A stretch of 11,993 bases of DNA. Origin: Rhodoferax sp. (lineage in GTDB: Bacteria > Pseudomonadota > Gammaproteobacteria > Burkholderiales > Burkholderiaceae_C). The notes under the pieces are model-generated. The model was not told the DNA's origin and searched no databases. It saw only the letters and a program-made list of their open reading frames with translations. The position numbers and the translations under genes are program-made. Shown here piece after piece: positions 6,429 to 11,949 of the stretch (positions are counted from its first letter, which is position 1; the number at the start of each line of letters is the position of its first letter). Where the stretch lies: positions 1-11,993 of the forward strand of contig JAKFXU010000399.1 in NCBI GenBank assembly GCA_021731215.1, given 5' to 3'.

Positions 6429-6718
6429 CACAGCTCCTTTGCCAGTTGCATGGCGCGTTGAATGTCTTGCACCTGGCTGGACTTGTCGCCCCCGCCCAGC
6501 ATAAGGACGATGGCAGCAGATTGCGTCATGTAGTACATGCGCCAGCCAGGGCCAAAGAATTCGCGCATCTCAAACACGCCGTCGCCCACGGGCTTGATGT
6601 CACCCACAACATCCCGCCGGGCTTTATCCAGTCTGCGGCTGAGCCGCATTCGAGTCGCCCGGTCTTTCAGGCCTGCGAGCCATTCGCTGAATTCTTCAGT
6701 TTCGATCACGCTGTACAC
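6428..6718 (-). CDS. higB: HigB/RelE-fold toxin (addiction module killer protein, TIGR02683-like)
   Basis: The 96-residue protein has all marks of the small RelE/ParE-fold killer family (PF05973): two N-terminal helices (EEFSEWLAGLKDRATRMRLS), a basic stretch, and then VGDIKPVGDGVFEMREFFGP. GWRMYYM and the closing LMLGGGDKSSQVQDIQRAMQ follow. Relatives usually cleave mRNA on the ribosome. The start is a GTG (6718). No Shine-Dalgarno sequence precedes it and the predicted transcript begins on the start codon, so it is probably translated from a leaderless message. The HigA-type gene follows with a one-base overlap. The pair appears intact. Confidence 0.9.
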   Translation of the reverse strand: MYSVIETEEFSEWLAGLKDRATRMRLSRRLDKARRDVVGDIKPVGDGVFEMREFFGPGWRMYYMTQSAAIVLMLGGGDKSSQVQDIQRAMQLAKEL

Positions 6719-6724
6719 GCTTGC

Positions 6725-6753
6725 ATTGTATCCAAACTATTACACATTGCAAA
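6725..6753 (-). promoter_or_regulatory. Promoter of higBA, overlapping an inverted repeat
   Basis: On the - strand TTTGCA (6753 to 6748, four of six) and TACAAT (6730 to 6725, five of six) are 17 bp apart. The predicted +1 falls at 6718, the first base of the GTG start. TTGCATTG (6721-6728) and CATTGCAA (6745-6752) form a 7-of-8 inverted repeat covering both boxes, a candidate operator. Confidence 0.55.
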
Positions 6754-6831
6754 CACGCAAGCCCGAGCATATATATTCAAGTGGTATTTGGGTTGCGGCG
6801 TGGCTCAATGCAGTCGCCTGGACGTGTTCCG

Positions 6832-7024
6832 AAGTGTGAAAGATGAGCCGGGCTCCATCACCGTCATTGCCGGACGGCTGCATCGTGATCGCAGTGCCGT
6901 CAAACGTGATGTAGACCAGTTGGCGCAAGCAGGTCTGGTGACGATTAAAACTTCCAGGTCACGGCCACATGGGAGAGGTTCGGGCTTCTGCGACTCGTTT
7001 TCGCTTGAAGCGACGGTGACGTAA
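6832..7024 (+). pseudogene. Frameshifted HVO_A0114-like winged-helix remnant (copy 2)
   Basis: The + strand reads LDVFRSVKDEPGS (beginning slightly upstream, near 6816) and then the same helix-turn-helix as the copy at 1974-2195, down to GLVTIKT. After that an 8-base deletion shifts the frame and replaces the PGHG..KEV wing by unrelated residues. It keeps slightly more of the N-terminal side than copy 1 but has no start codon of its own with a ribosome site. It is a non-functional relic lying between the divergent higBA and parDE-type operons. Confidence 0.75.
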
Positions 7025-7041
7025 GGCCTCATCGACCTCGA
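6832..7041 (+). repeat. Dispersed repeat, winged-helix fragment, copy 2 of 2
   Basis: This aligns with 1994-2211 in the same orientation at about 90% identity by eye, with an 8-base gap near 6951, a one-base deletion near 7004 and a one-base insertion near 7027. Confidence 0.85.
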
Positions 7042-7091
7042 CCTCGACGACAAGAACGTTGCTTGTTTGAGTCGATTTTCATTGGCCACGG

Positions 7092-7126
7092 TGCTACACT
7101 GCACTAATCTTGTAACACATGAGGGC
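7092..7126 (+). promoter_or_regulatory. Extended -10 promoter and ribosome site of the ParD/ParE-type pair
   Basis: TGCTACACT (7092-7100) is an extended -10 element. TTGGCC (7082-7087) upstream is too close to serve as its -35, but it stands 17 bp before an alternative -10, TAATCT. GAGGGC (7121-7126) is placed six bases before the ATG at 7133. Confidence 0.5.
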
Positions 7127-7132
7127 GAAACC

Positions 7133-7423
7133 ATGGGCGAAGCAACCTTTACCTTCCGGGTCGATGAAGGGTTGAAAGCCGAGTTTTCCACGGCCGCGAA
7201 GTCCCGCGACCGTACCGGCGCGCAGCTCTTGCGCGACTTCATGCGTGACTTCGTGAAGCAACAGCAAGAGGCCACAGAGCATGACGACTGGTTCCGGCGT
7301 GAGGTGCAAATCGGCCTTGACGCGGCCAATGCCGGCGATGTGGTTTCAGCCGAAGAGGTCGAAGCGGAAGCAGTAGCCTGGCGCGCAGATACACGGCGCA
7401 AGATGGCCGGCGCTAGTTCGTGA
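7133..7423 (+). CDS. Ribbon-helix-helix (ParD/RelB-like) antitoxin
   Basis: The 96-residue protein begins with a typical ribbon-helix-helix: strand ATFTFRVDEGLKAEFSTAAK, then a helix with RTGAQLLRDFMRDFV. It continues with an acidic, Ala-rich C-terminal region (DDWFRREVQIGLDAANAGDV) that would bind the toxin. The open frame reaches back to 7067, but the ATG at 7133 has a good GAGGGC and starts exactly at the domain boundary. Its TGA overlaps the GTG start of the downstream toxin in GTGA (7420-7423). The C-terminal motif DAANAGDVVSAEEVEAEAV is shared by many ParD-like antitoxins. It is intact. Confidence 0.87.
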   Translation: MGEATFTFRVDEGLKAEFSTAAKSRDRTGAQLLRDFMRDFVKQQQEATEHDDWFRREVQIGLDAANAGDVVSAEEVEAEAVAWRADTRRKMAGASS

Positions 7424-7704
7424 AATTGGTTTGGACGCGGCCGGCGCGAGAAGACCGAAAAGCAATTCGCGAGTACATCGCAGCCGACAACCCGAGCGCG
7501 GCGCTCGATCTCGATGAGCTGCTATCCGAGAAAGCAGCCCGCTTGGTGGATCATCCGGGTCTTGGTCGGCCTGGCCGACTGCAAGGCACGCGCGAGCTTG
7601 TCGCACATCGAAACTACATTCTGATTTACGACCTTGCCGGTGACCTGGTGCGAGTGCTACGTGTACTGCACGCTGCCAGGCAGTGGCCCCCAACAAGACA
7701 TTAA
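7420..7704 (+). CDS. parE: ParE/RelE-fold toxin
   Basis: The 94-residue protein matches the ParE/RelE superfamily (PF05016). It opens with the strand KLVWTRPAREDRKAIREYIA, then a helix with NPSAALDLDELLSEKAARLV, the loop HPGLGRPGRLQGTRELVAHR and a final sheet NYILIYDLAGDLVRVLRVLH followed by AARQWP. Family members poison DNA gyrase or cleave mRNA; which applies here cannot be read from the sequence. The GTG start at 7420 is embedded in the antitoxin's stop (GTGA). A likely intrinsic terminator follows about 100 bases downstream. The pair is complete and shows no decay. Confidence 0.9.
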   Translation: MKLVWTRPAREDRKAIREYIAADNPSAALDLDELLSEKAARLVDHPGLGRPGRLQGTRELVAHRNYILIYDLAGDLVRVLRVLHAARQWPPTRH

Positions 7705-7776
7705 ACGCAGAGCAGGACGTGGGCAGAAAAGAAACCGAAGCGGCCCTACAGGAATCAAGTGAGTGACGAATTGGGC

Positions 7777-7790
7777 TGACAAAAATGTCA
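7777..7790 (+). promoter_or_regulatory. Inverted repeat, candidate PilR enhancer site of pilA
   Basis: TGACA-AAAA-TGTCA is a perfect 5-bp-arm inverted repeat centred about 126 bases before the predicted pilA transcript start. A related TGACAAGAA starts at 7807, 30 bp away. Sigma-54 promoters need an upstream activator, and PilR sites in Pseudomonas contain GTGTC-like words, so this is a reasonable candidate; binding is inferred. Confidence 0.45.
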
Positions 7791-7802
7791 CTTCAGGGGC
7801 CT

Positions 7803-7828
7803 GGGGTGACAAGAATCAACCCCTTTTT
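7803..7828 (+). terminator. Intrinsic terminator after the ParD/ParE-type operon
   Basis: GGGGTGA (7803-7809) pairs with TCAACCCC (7816-7823), leaving one bulged A and a six-base loop. TTTTT (7824-7828) follows. It would stop transcription from the TA operon before pilA. It overlaps the second half-site of the possible activator region. Confidence 0.6.
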
Positions 7829-7883
7829 ACCTTAGGCCCGGAAAAGTGATGGAAAAACCGGTCAATTCGAGTGAAAAGGCGCC

Positions 7884-7899
7884 TGGCACGGAATCTGCT
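7884..7899 (+). promoter_or_regulatory. Sigma-54 promoter of pilA
   Basis: TGGCACGGAATCTGCT has the -24 element TGGCAC and the -12 TGC with GG and GC separated by exactly ten bases, matching the RpoN consensus TGGCAC-N5-TTGC at all but one T. The predicted start is near 7910, giving a leader of about 41 bases that ends in the ribosome site TTAAGGAG (7937-7944). RpoN/PilR control of pilin genes is well established in proteobacteria. Confidence 0.85.
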
Positions 7900-7950
7900 A
7901 CAAGCCAGTGTCCCGTAACTGGTTTTTGTTGTTAACTTAAGGAGCTAGTC

Positions 7951-8376
7951 ATGAAACGTTCTATGCAAAAGGGTTTTACCCTGATCGAACTGATGATCGT
8001 GGTTGCGATCATTGGTATTCTGGCGGCGGTGGCCTTGCCGGCTTATCAGGATTACACCACCCGTGCCAAGGTGTCTGAAGTGCTCGTCATGGCTTCGCCG
8101 GCCAAACTGGCGGTGGCTGAAACGACATCGTCAGTCGGCGGCCTGACATCGGTCACCGCATCGAACAGCGGATATACATTCCCCGGTGCGACCAAGTATG
8201 TGTCCGGGATCGTGATTACCGATGGTTCGGGTATTGTCACGGTTACCTCGACTGTCCCCAACGCCACGGGCGACGTCGTCCTGACGCCGAGCCCAGTTGG
8301 CACCGGTACCGGTCAACTGACGTGGCGATGCACATCCGGAATTGCGGCTAAGTACCTGCCGGCCGAATGCCGTTGA
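7951..8376 (+). CDS. pilA: Type IV pilin (major pilin)
   Basis: The 141-residue prepilin starts with the short leader MKRSMQKG. This is followed by [20 protein letters not shown], the class III signal cut by the prepilin peptidase between G8 and F9. Glu at mature position 5 is present, and a hydrophobic helix then runs into [16 protein letters not shown]. The globular part is rich in Ser, Thr, Gly and Val. Cys 127 and Cys 140 near the C-terminus would close the disulphide D-loop. The protein ends in Arg, not in the terminal Ser used by some pilin glycosylation systems. A sigma-54 promoter lies upstream, a strong terminator downstream, and a glycosylation ligase follows, so the subunit may be glycosylated on Ser or Thr in its interior. 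The ribosome site fixes the start. Confidence 0.96.
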   Translation: MKRSMQKGFTLIELMIVVAIIGILAAVALPAYQDYTTRAKVSEVLVMASPAKLAVAETTSSVGGLTSVTASNSGYTFPGATKYVSGIVITDGSGIVTVTSTVPNATGDVVLTPSPVGTGTGQLTWRCTSGIAAKYLPAECR

Positions 8377-8407
8377 GCATGTAGGTTTGCGATCTGGTTT
8401 CATCTTC

Positions 8408-8437
8408 AAAGCGGCCTGCGGGCCGCTTTGTTTGTTT
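8408..8437 (+). terminator. Strong intrinsic terminator after pilA
   Basis: AAAGCGGCC (8408-8416) and GGCCGCTTT (8421-8429) form a perfect 9-bp stem with the loop TGCG, followed by GTTTGTTT. Placed 31 bases after the pilA stop, it would make most transcripts monocistronic, with pglL expressed at a lower level by read-through. Confidence 0.9.
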
Positions 8438-8538
8438 ATGGCGTCACGCTTGAGCAGACTTTTGGCGCAAGCCTTGGCACGCGGTGCGGCACGCCCTGTC
8501 GCCAGGTGTTCACGGCGTCGCATTTCCAGGCCCAATTT

Positions 8539-10230
8539 ATGAAGCTGGCGAAGAACGAGCCGGCCGGCCTCGGCTGGGTCCTGTTGGCCATGGGCCTGAG
8601 TGCGCCCTGGCTGATACCGGTGCACACGGAGCCGTGGCCGACGCTGTACAGCGAGGTCGCTGCCGGTCTGGTGGCGCTGCCGTTTGCGCTTTGGGTGCTC
8701 GCAGTAGCTCGCGGCCGGCTGGCGCTGGACGCGCTGTCCCTTGGCCTTGCGCTGGCCGCCTTGGTGCCACTGCTGCAAGCGGTGGGCGGGCTGTTCCTGT
8801 TCCCGACCGAGGCGCCGGTGGTCAGCCTCTACCTGGTCGGGTTGGCTTTAGCTGTGGCAGTGGCCCGACGTTCGGAAGAATACGCACCAGGTCGGCTGCC
8901 CGATGCCCTCTTCGCCGGGTTGCTTATTGCTGCCTTGGCGTCCACGGCGCTCGCGCTGGCGCAGTGGCTGCATCTCGACTGGGGGCCGCTGTTGGCAGCA
9001 ATCCCGGGCGGTGTTCGCACGGTGGCCAACGTGGGGCAGACCAATGAACTGTCGAGTTTGCTGGTGTGGGGTCTCATTGGTCTGTGGTGGGCGCACTCGC
9101 ATCGGCGCATCGGCGGCGTGGTCAGCGTGCTTGCCGCCGCGTTCCTGCTGGTGGGTGTGGCGAGCACCCAGTCGCGCACTGGCTGGCTGGCGGTCGGCCT
9201 GCTGCTGACCGTGGCCGTGCTTGCACCAAGGGCGCTCGGAAGTACAAAGTATCGAACCGTTTTTATTGGCTTGGGGCTTTGGTTTGCGCTGCTGGTGTTG
9301 GGCTGGCCAGCAGCAACACACCTGGTCGACGGGGGCGAAGCGCTAAGTCTTGATGCGCAGTTGTCCGTTGGCCAGCGACCCGAAATCTGGGCCATGATGA
9401 TCGACGGTATTCGACACCGACCGTGGTTCGGTTACGGTTGGAATCAAGGCCGAATGGTGCAACTCGGCGAGTTGCCGAACTACGCGGATCTGAAAACAGG
9501 GGTGCAGCACGCCCACAACCTCGTGCTCGACCTGATGGTTTGGAATGGTGTGCCGCTGGGCCTGGGTTTCGCCGCCTTGCTTGGCGCTTGGTTCTGGTGG
9601 CAACTGCGACGCGCCACAACTGCCGCGCAGATGCTGCTGCTATTGGCCCTGAGCACATTCATCTTGCATTCGATGCTGGAACTGCCTCATTGCAAGGCGT
9701 TCTTCCTGGTGCCGGCCGCACTGATGATGGGCACGCTCAACGCCGATTCAGCGCTGCCCATCCTGCTTCGGGTGCCGCGCGCCGCCGCCGCGCTCGGCGT
9801 TGTGGCGTTGGCTGGGGCGCTAGCCTTGATGTGGGTTGATTACCGCCGCATTGAGCTTGATTTGCAGGCCTACCGCATGCGCATGGCCTGGCACGGCATT
9901 CGGCCAGCACCCCCAGCCCCAGACATCTACGTCTTGCGCGGACTGCAATCCGCGCTAGTGAACCTGCGCATTGAGCCACGCGCCGGCATGGAGGTGGATG
10001 AACTGGAGCGTCTGCGCCTGACGGCCAACCGCTATCCCATTGAGTCGGCACTTTTCAAGTACGCGAAGGCCGCAGCCCTCAATGGGCAGCCCAATGCCGC
10101 GCAGGAATCACTGACGCGCTGGTGCCTGCTGTTTCCTCGGGAGCGTTGCGACGTGGCGCGAACGGCATGGGGCGAATTCGTGACTGAACATCCCGAAATT
10201 GGACCAGTTCCGTTTCCGACGCTTCGCTAG
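8539..10230 (+). CDS. pglL: PglL/TfpO-type O-oligosaccharyltransferase (Wzy_C ligase family)
   Basis: The 563-residue inner-membrane protein has about ten to twelve hydrophobic segments. Its N-terminal PglL_A-like region contains VGQTNELSSLLVWGL (165-179). The Wzy_C core shows STQSRTGW (209-216), RPEIW (280-284), GYGWNQ (298-303) and QHAHNLVLDL (323-332). A C-terminal periplasmic Wzy_C_2-like domain follows (about 435-560). Such enzymes move a lipid-linked glycan in the periplasm onto Ser or Thr of pilins and other proteins. The gene directly after pilA makes pilin the likely substrate. The open frame reaches back to 8428, but that start lies within the pilA terminator, so the ATG at 8539 is preferred despite a weak ribosome site. 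No separate promoter is evident. Confidence 0.88.
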   Translation: MKLAKNEPAGLGWVLLAMGLSAPWLIPVHTEPWPTLYSEVAAGLVALPFALWVLAVARGRLALDALSLGLALAALVPLLQAVGGLFLFPTEAPVVSLYLVGLALAVAVARRSEEYAPGRLPDALFAGLLIAALASTALALAQWLHLDWGPLLAAIPGGVRTVANVGQTNELSSLLVWGLIGLWWAHSHRRIGGVVSVLAAAFLLVGVASTQSRTGWLAVGLLLTVAVLAPRALGSTKYRTVFIGLGLWFALLVLGWPAATHLVDGGEALSLDAQLSVGQRPEIWAMMIDGIRHRPWFGYGWNQGRMVQLGELPNYADLKTGVQHAHNLVLDLMVWNGVPLGLGFAALLGAWFWWQLRRATTAAQMLLLLALSTFILHSMLELPHCKAFFLVPAALMMGTLNADSALPILLRVPRAAAALGVVALAGALALMWVDYRRIELDLQAYRMRMAWHGIRPAPPAPDIYVLRGLQSALVNLRIEPRAGMEVDELERLRLTANRYPIESALFKYAKAAALNGQPNAAQESLTRWCLLFPRERCDVARTAWGEFVTEHPEIGPVPFPTLR

Positions 10231-10242
10231 GTGCAGCCCTGT

Positions 10243-10319
10243 AGGGTGGGCAAAGCGCAGCGTGCCCACGGACACGAAACACAGGGGGACGTCTTTCGGG
10301 TGCAGGGGTGTCAAACAGG
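10243..10319 (+). repeat. 77-bp direct repeat with REP-like hairpin, left copy
   Basis: It matches 11292-11368 at 73 of 77 positions in the same orientation. It contains GTGGGCA (10246-10252) and TGCCCAC (10263-10269) around a ten-base loop, a hairpin of the REP type widespread in proteobacteria. It starts 12 bases after pglL and could also help end its transcript. The remainder of 10320-10480 shows no gene or clear signal. Confidence 0.92.
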
Positions 10320-10480
10320 CTGTTGATTGATCGAGCCGGTCAATGTGCCATAGGGTCAGCGCAGTTGACGCCATTTGTATTGCCACTACAGCCGCCACCC
10401 CTTGAGACCCGACCCATCAAGCCCGCAAACCGAGGCGCCATCAGAACCCGCCTGTCGGCCTGCATTTCTCCGCATACAGG

Positions 10481-10509
10481 TAGAATGAAACTAGTCTAAT
10501 AAACTAGTC
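10481..10509 (+). promoter_or_regulatory. Promoter/operator of the Phd-VapC module
   Basis: TAGAAT (10481-10486) is a five-of-six -10 box without a clear -35. Directly downstream the 9-mer AAACTAGTC occurs twice, at 10488-10496 and 10501-10509, 13 bp apart. Its core ACTAGT is itself palindromic. Paired palindromes at the transcript start are what a Phd-type autorepressor would bind. Confidence 0.55.
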
Positions 10510-10516
10510 ATTACCA

Positions 10517-10846
10517 ATGCAAACCACACCCTCTCAAGCGGCCATGCCTGCCTGGCGCCTGCAAGACGCCAAGTCGCAATTTAGCGCCCTGGTGGACAAG
10601 GCCATGCGCGGCGTGCCGCAACATGTCACGCGCCGGGGCAAGCAGGCGGTGGTGGTGCTGTCGGAGCTGGATTTCGAGGCCTTGCAGCGCAGCGCAGCAA
10701 GCAGGGCCGATAAACCAGCGAGCTTTGTCGAGCATTTGCTGGCTATGCCAAAAATGCCGGTTAAAACAAGGTCAGAGGCGAGCGTCAGTGACGCCGCTGA
10801 AGGCGCAAACCTTGACTTGCAACCACGTGCCATAGATTTCTCATGA
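10517..10846 (+). CDS. Phd/YefM-family antitoxin
   Basis: The 109-residue protein shows the Phd/YefM pattern WRLQDAKSQFSALVDKAMRG (13-32), then QHVTRRGKQAVVVLSELDFE, the N-terminal DNA-binding and dimer fold. A disordered, Ser/Ala-rich C-terminal tail for toxin binding follows. The first nine residues are extra compared with many relatives, which begin near MPAWRLQ; the ATG at 10544 is an alternative start and neither has a strong ribosome site. The stop overlaps the toxin's start as ATGA (10843-10846). Its partner is a PIN toxin rather than Doc or YoeB, a mixed but known pairing. Confidence 0.88.
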   Translation: MQTTPSQAAMPAWRLQDAKSQFSALVDKAMRGVPQHVTRRGKQAVVVLSELDFEALQRSAASRADKPASFVEHLLAMPKMPVKTRSEASVSDAAEGANLDLQPRAIDFS

Positions 10847-11259
10847 TTTTGCTCGACACGGTGGTTCTGTCGGAGCTGGGGAAGGCCAGGCCCAACGCCG
10901 GCGTGGTGGCGTATTTGAAAAAACAAACTGAAGAGGCTACTTTTTTAAGCGCCTTGTCGATCGGTGAAATTGAGGCCGGCATTGAAAGGCAACGCAGTCA
11001 AAACCCTGAGTTTGCAGCCGAGCTGGAACAGTGGCTGGTGTTGATGGAGCTGCGATTTGCCCACTGCATCTTGCCTGTGACGCCGGCGATTGCCAAACTG
11101 TGGGGTCGCCTGTGTGTACAAACGGGCAATCAAGGTATCGATAACCTCATCGCAGCTACCGCTCTGTGCCACAACTTAACCATTGTGACCCGCAACGTCA
11201 AACATTTTGAGCCTACCGGCGTGCGCGTGTTTGATCCGTTTAGCTCGACATCAAAATAA
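10843..11259 (+). CDS. vapC: VapC-type PIN-domain RNase toxin
   Basis: The 138-residue protein has the PIN architecture: LLDTVVLSEL (3-12) with the first acidic residue D5, IGEIEAGIE (40-48) with E42, and GIDNLIAATAL (98-108) with D100. VTRNVKHFEPTGVRVFDPF ends the fold. VapC toxins cut tRNA or rRNA using metal held by these acids. Two positions differ from the common pattern: Val 7 replaces the usual Asn of LDTN, and His 121 stands where many relatives have the fourth Asp (RNxxDF). Both variants may occur in natural relatives, so activity is plausible but not assured. The gene is coupled to the Phd-type antitoxin by a four-base overlap. Confidence 0.9.
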   Translation: MILLDTVVLSELGKARPNAGVVAYLKKQTEEATFLSALSIGEIEAGIERQRSQNPEFAAELEQWLVLMELRFAHCILPVTPAIAKLWGRLCVQTGNQGIDNLIAATALCHNLTIVTRNVKHFEPTGVRVFDPFSSTSK

Positions 11260-11291
11260 GCCCCAGCCCCTGAGCGGCTGATGCCAGCAGA

Positions 11292-11368
11292 AGGGTGGGC
11301 AAAGCGCAGCGTGCCCACGGAGATGAAACACAGGGGGACGTCTTTCTGGTGCAGGGGTGTCAACCAGG
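11292..11368 (+). repeat. 77-bp direct repeat with REP-like hairpin, right copy
   Basis: This is the second copy of 10243-10319 (73 of 77 identical), beginning 33 bases after the VapC stop. Hairpin arms are at 11295-11301 and 11312-11318. With the left copy it encloses the Phd-VapC module. Confidence 0.92.
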
Positions 11369-11373
11369 CGGGT

Positions 11374-11400
11374 AATCGGGGTCAGACTCCAATTAAATCC
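11374..11400 (+). repeat. 27-bp dispersed repeat (GGGGTCAGA type), copy 2
   Basis: AATCGGGGTCAGACTCC followed by AATTAAATCC matches the - strand at 6014-6040 at 25 of 27 positions. It adjoins the 77-bp repeat. From 11401 to about 11539 I recognise no gene. Confidence 0.75.
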
Positions 11401-11539
11401 TGGCCGAATTTCTTTATCTGGCGGGCGGTTGTGGCCACAGCGACTGAAAATCAAATGGGAGTTGCCGGTGATGCCGGATCGACAGCGGGTAAATCGTGGC
11501 ATCGAACCGTGCGTATACCGGCGCCATCATTACCTCCCG

Positions 11540-11949
11540 GTACCGGCTCCTGCCCGGCGACGGTCTCTGCGCGCAGTGCCGTGCCGGCAGAAATGCAATG
11601 AATGCGCATGTTCGCCAGCGAGCGGCACCACCTGCGTCTCGGCTACCTTGATGTCGGCCAACTTGGCAAGCGTCAACCGAGCAGGCTTGTCAATGTATTG
11701 GATGACGCGCTCGCCCCAGCGGTCCGGCCGGGCATCATCCACGGCACCGACAGCCATGCCCTTCCAACGCGGCAAGTGTTCAATGTCAACGAGCAACAGG
11801 TCCTCGCTGAGCGGGAAACCGCTGGCCAGCCAATCGGCGCCATACTGCAGGGAGACACCCTTGCCGGCATCGACCAGCCTCAGCTCTCCAACGTAGCGTG
11901 GCGCAGCCGGGTCGGCAAGGAACCAAAGGAACAGGTGATCACGCCTCAT
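11540..11949 (-). pseudogene. hipA: Broken hipA (HipA-family kinase toxin), three joined fragments
   Basis: From the ATG at 11949, supported by GAGAGG five bases upstream, the frame encodes the N-terminal HipA domain: a GELRLV strand, then GVSLQYGADWLASGFPLSED and MAVGAVDDARPDRWGERVIQ. After about PARLTL it jumps to LAKLADIKVAETQVVPLAGE, which belongs well over 100 residues later in full HipA. The segment RIHCISAGTALRAETVAGQE follows in another frame from 11609, after loss of the usual VKRFDR stretch. The kinase active site is absent. Full HipA has about 400 or more residues, so this is a decayed gene with at least two deletions. A hipB antitoxin gene would be expected just beyond the right edge of the window. 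Confidence 0.8.

Noticed and set aside
6446..7024. 192-codon + strand frame across the higB region and the second winged-helix relic
   Set aside because: Its first part is antisense to higB and only its last third is the relic, so it is a chance fusion of frames.
8475..8490. Possible second sigma-54 promoter (TGGCAC) in front of pglL
   Set aside because: No GC dinucleotide stands at the required ten-base distance from the GG, so the -12 element is missing.
8428..8538. Earlier start for pglL
   Set aside because: This start lies inside the stem of the pilA terminator and adds 37 residues without membrane or PglL character; the ATG at 8539 is more likely.
8131..8778. 215-codon - strand frame opposite pilA and the start of pglL
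   Set aside because: It is basic, Gln/Arg-rich and crosses the pilA terminator, with no domain visible.
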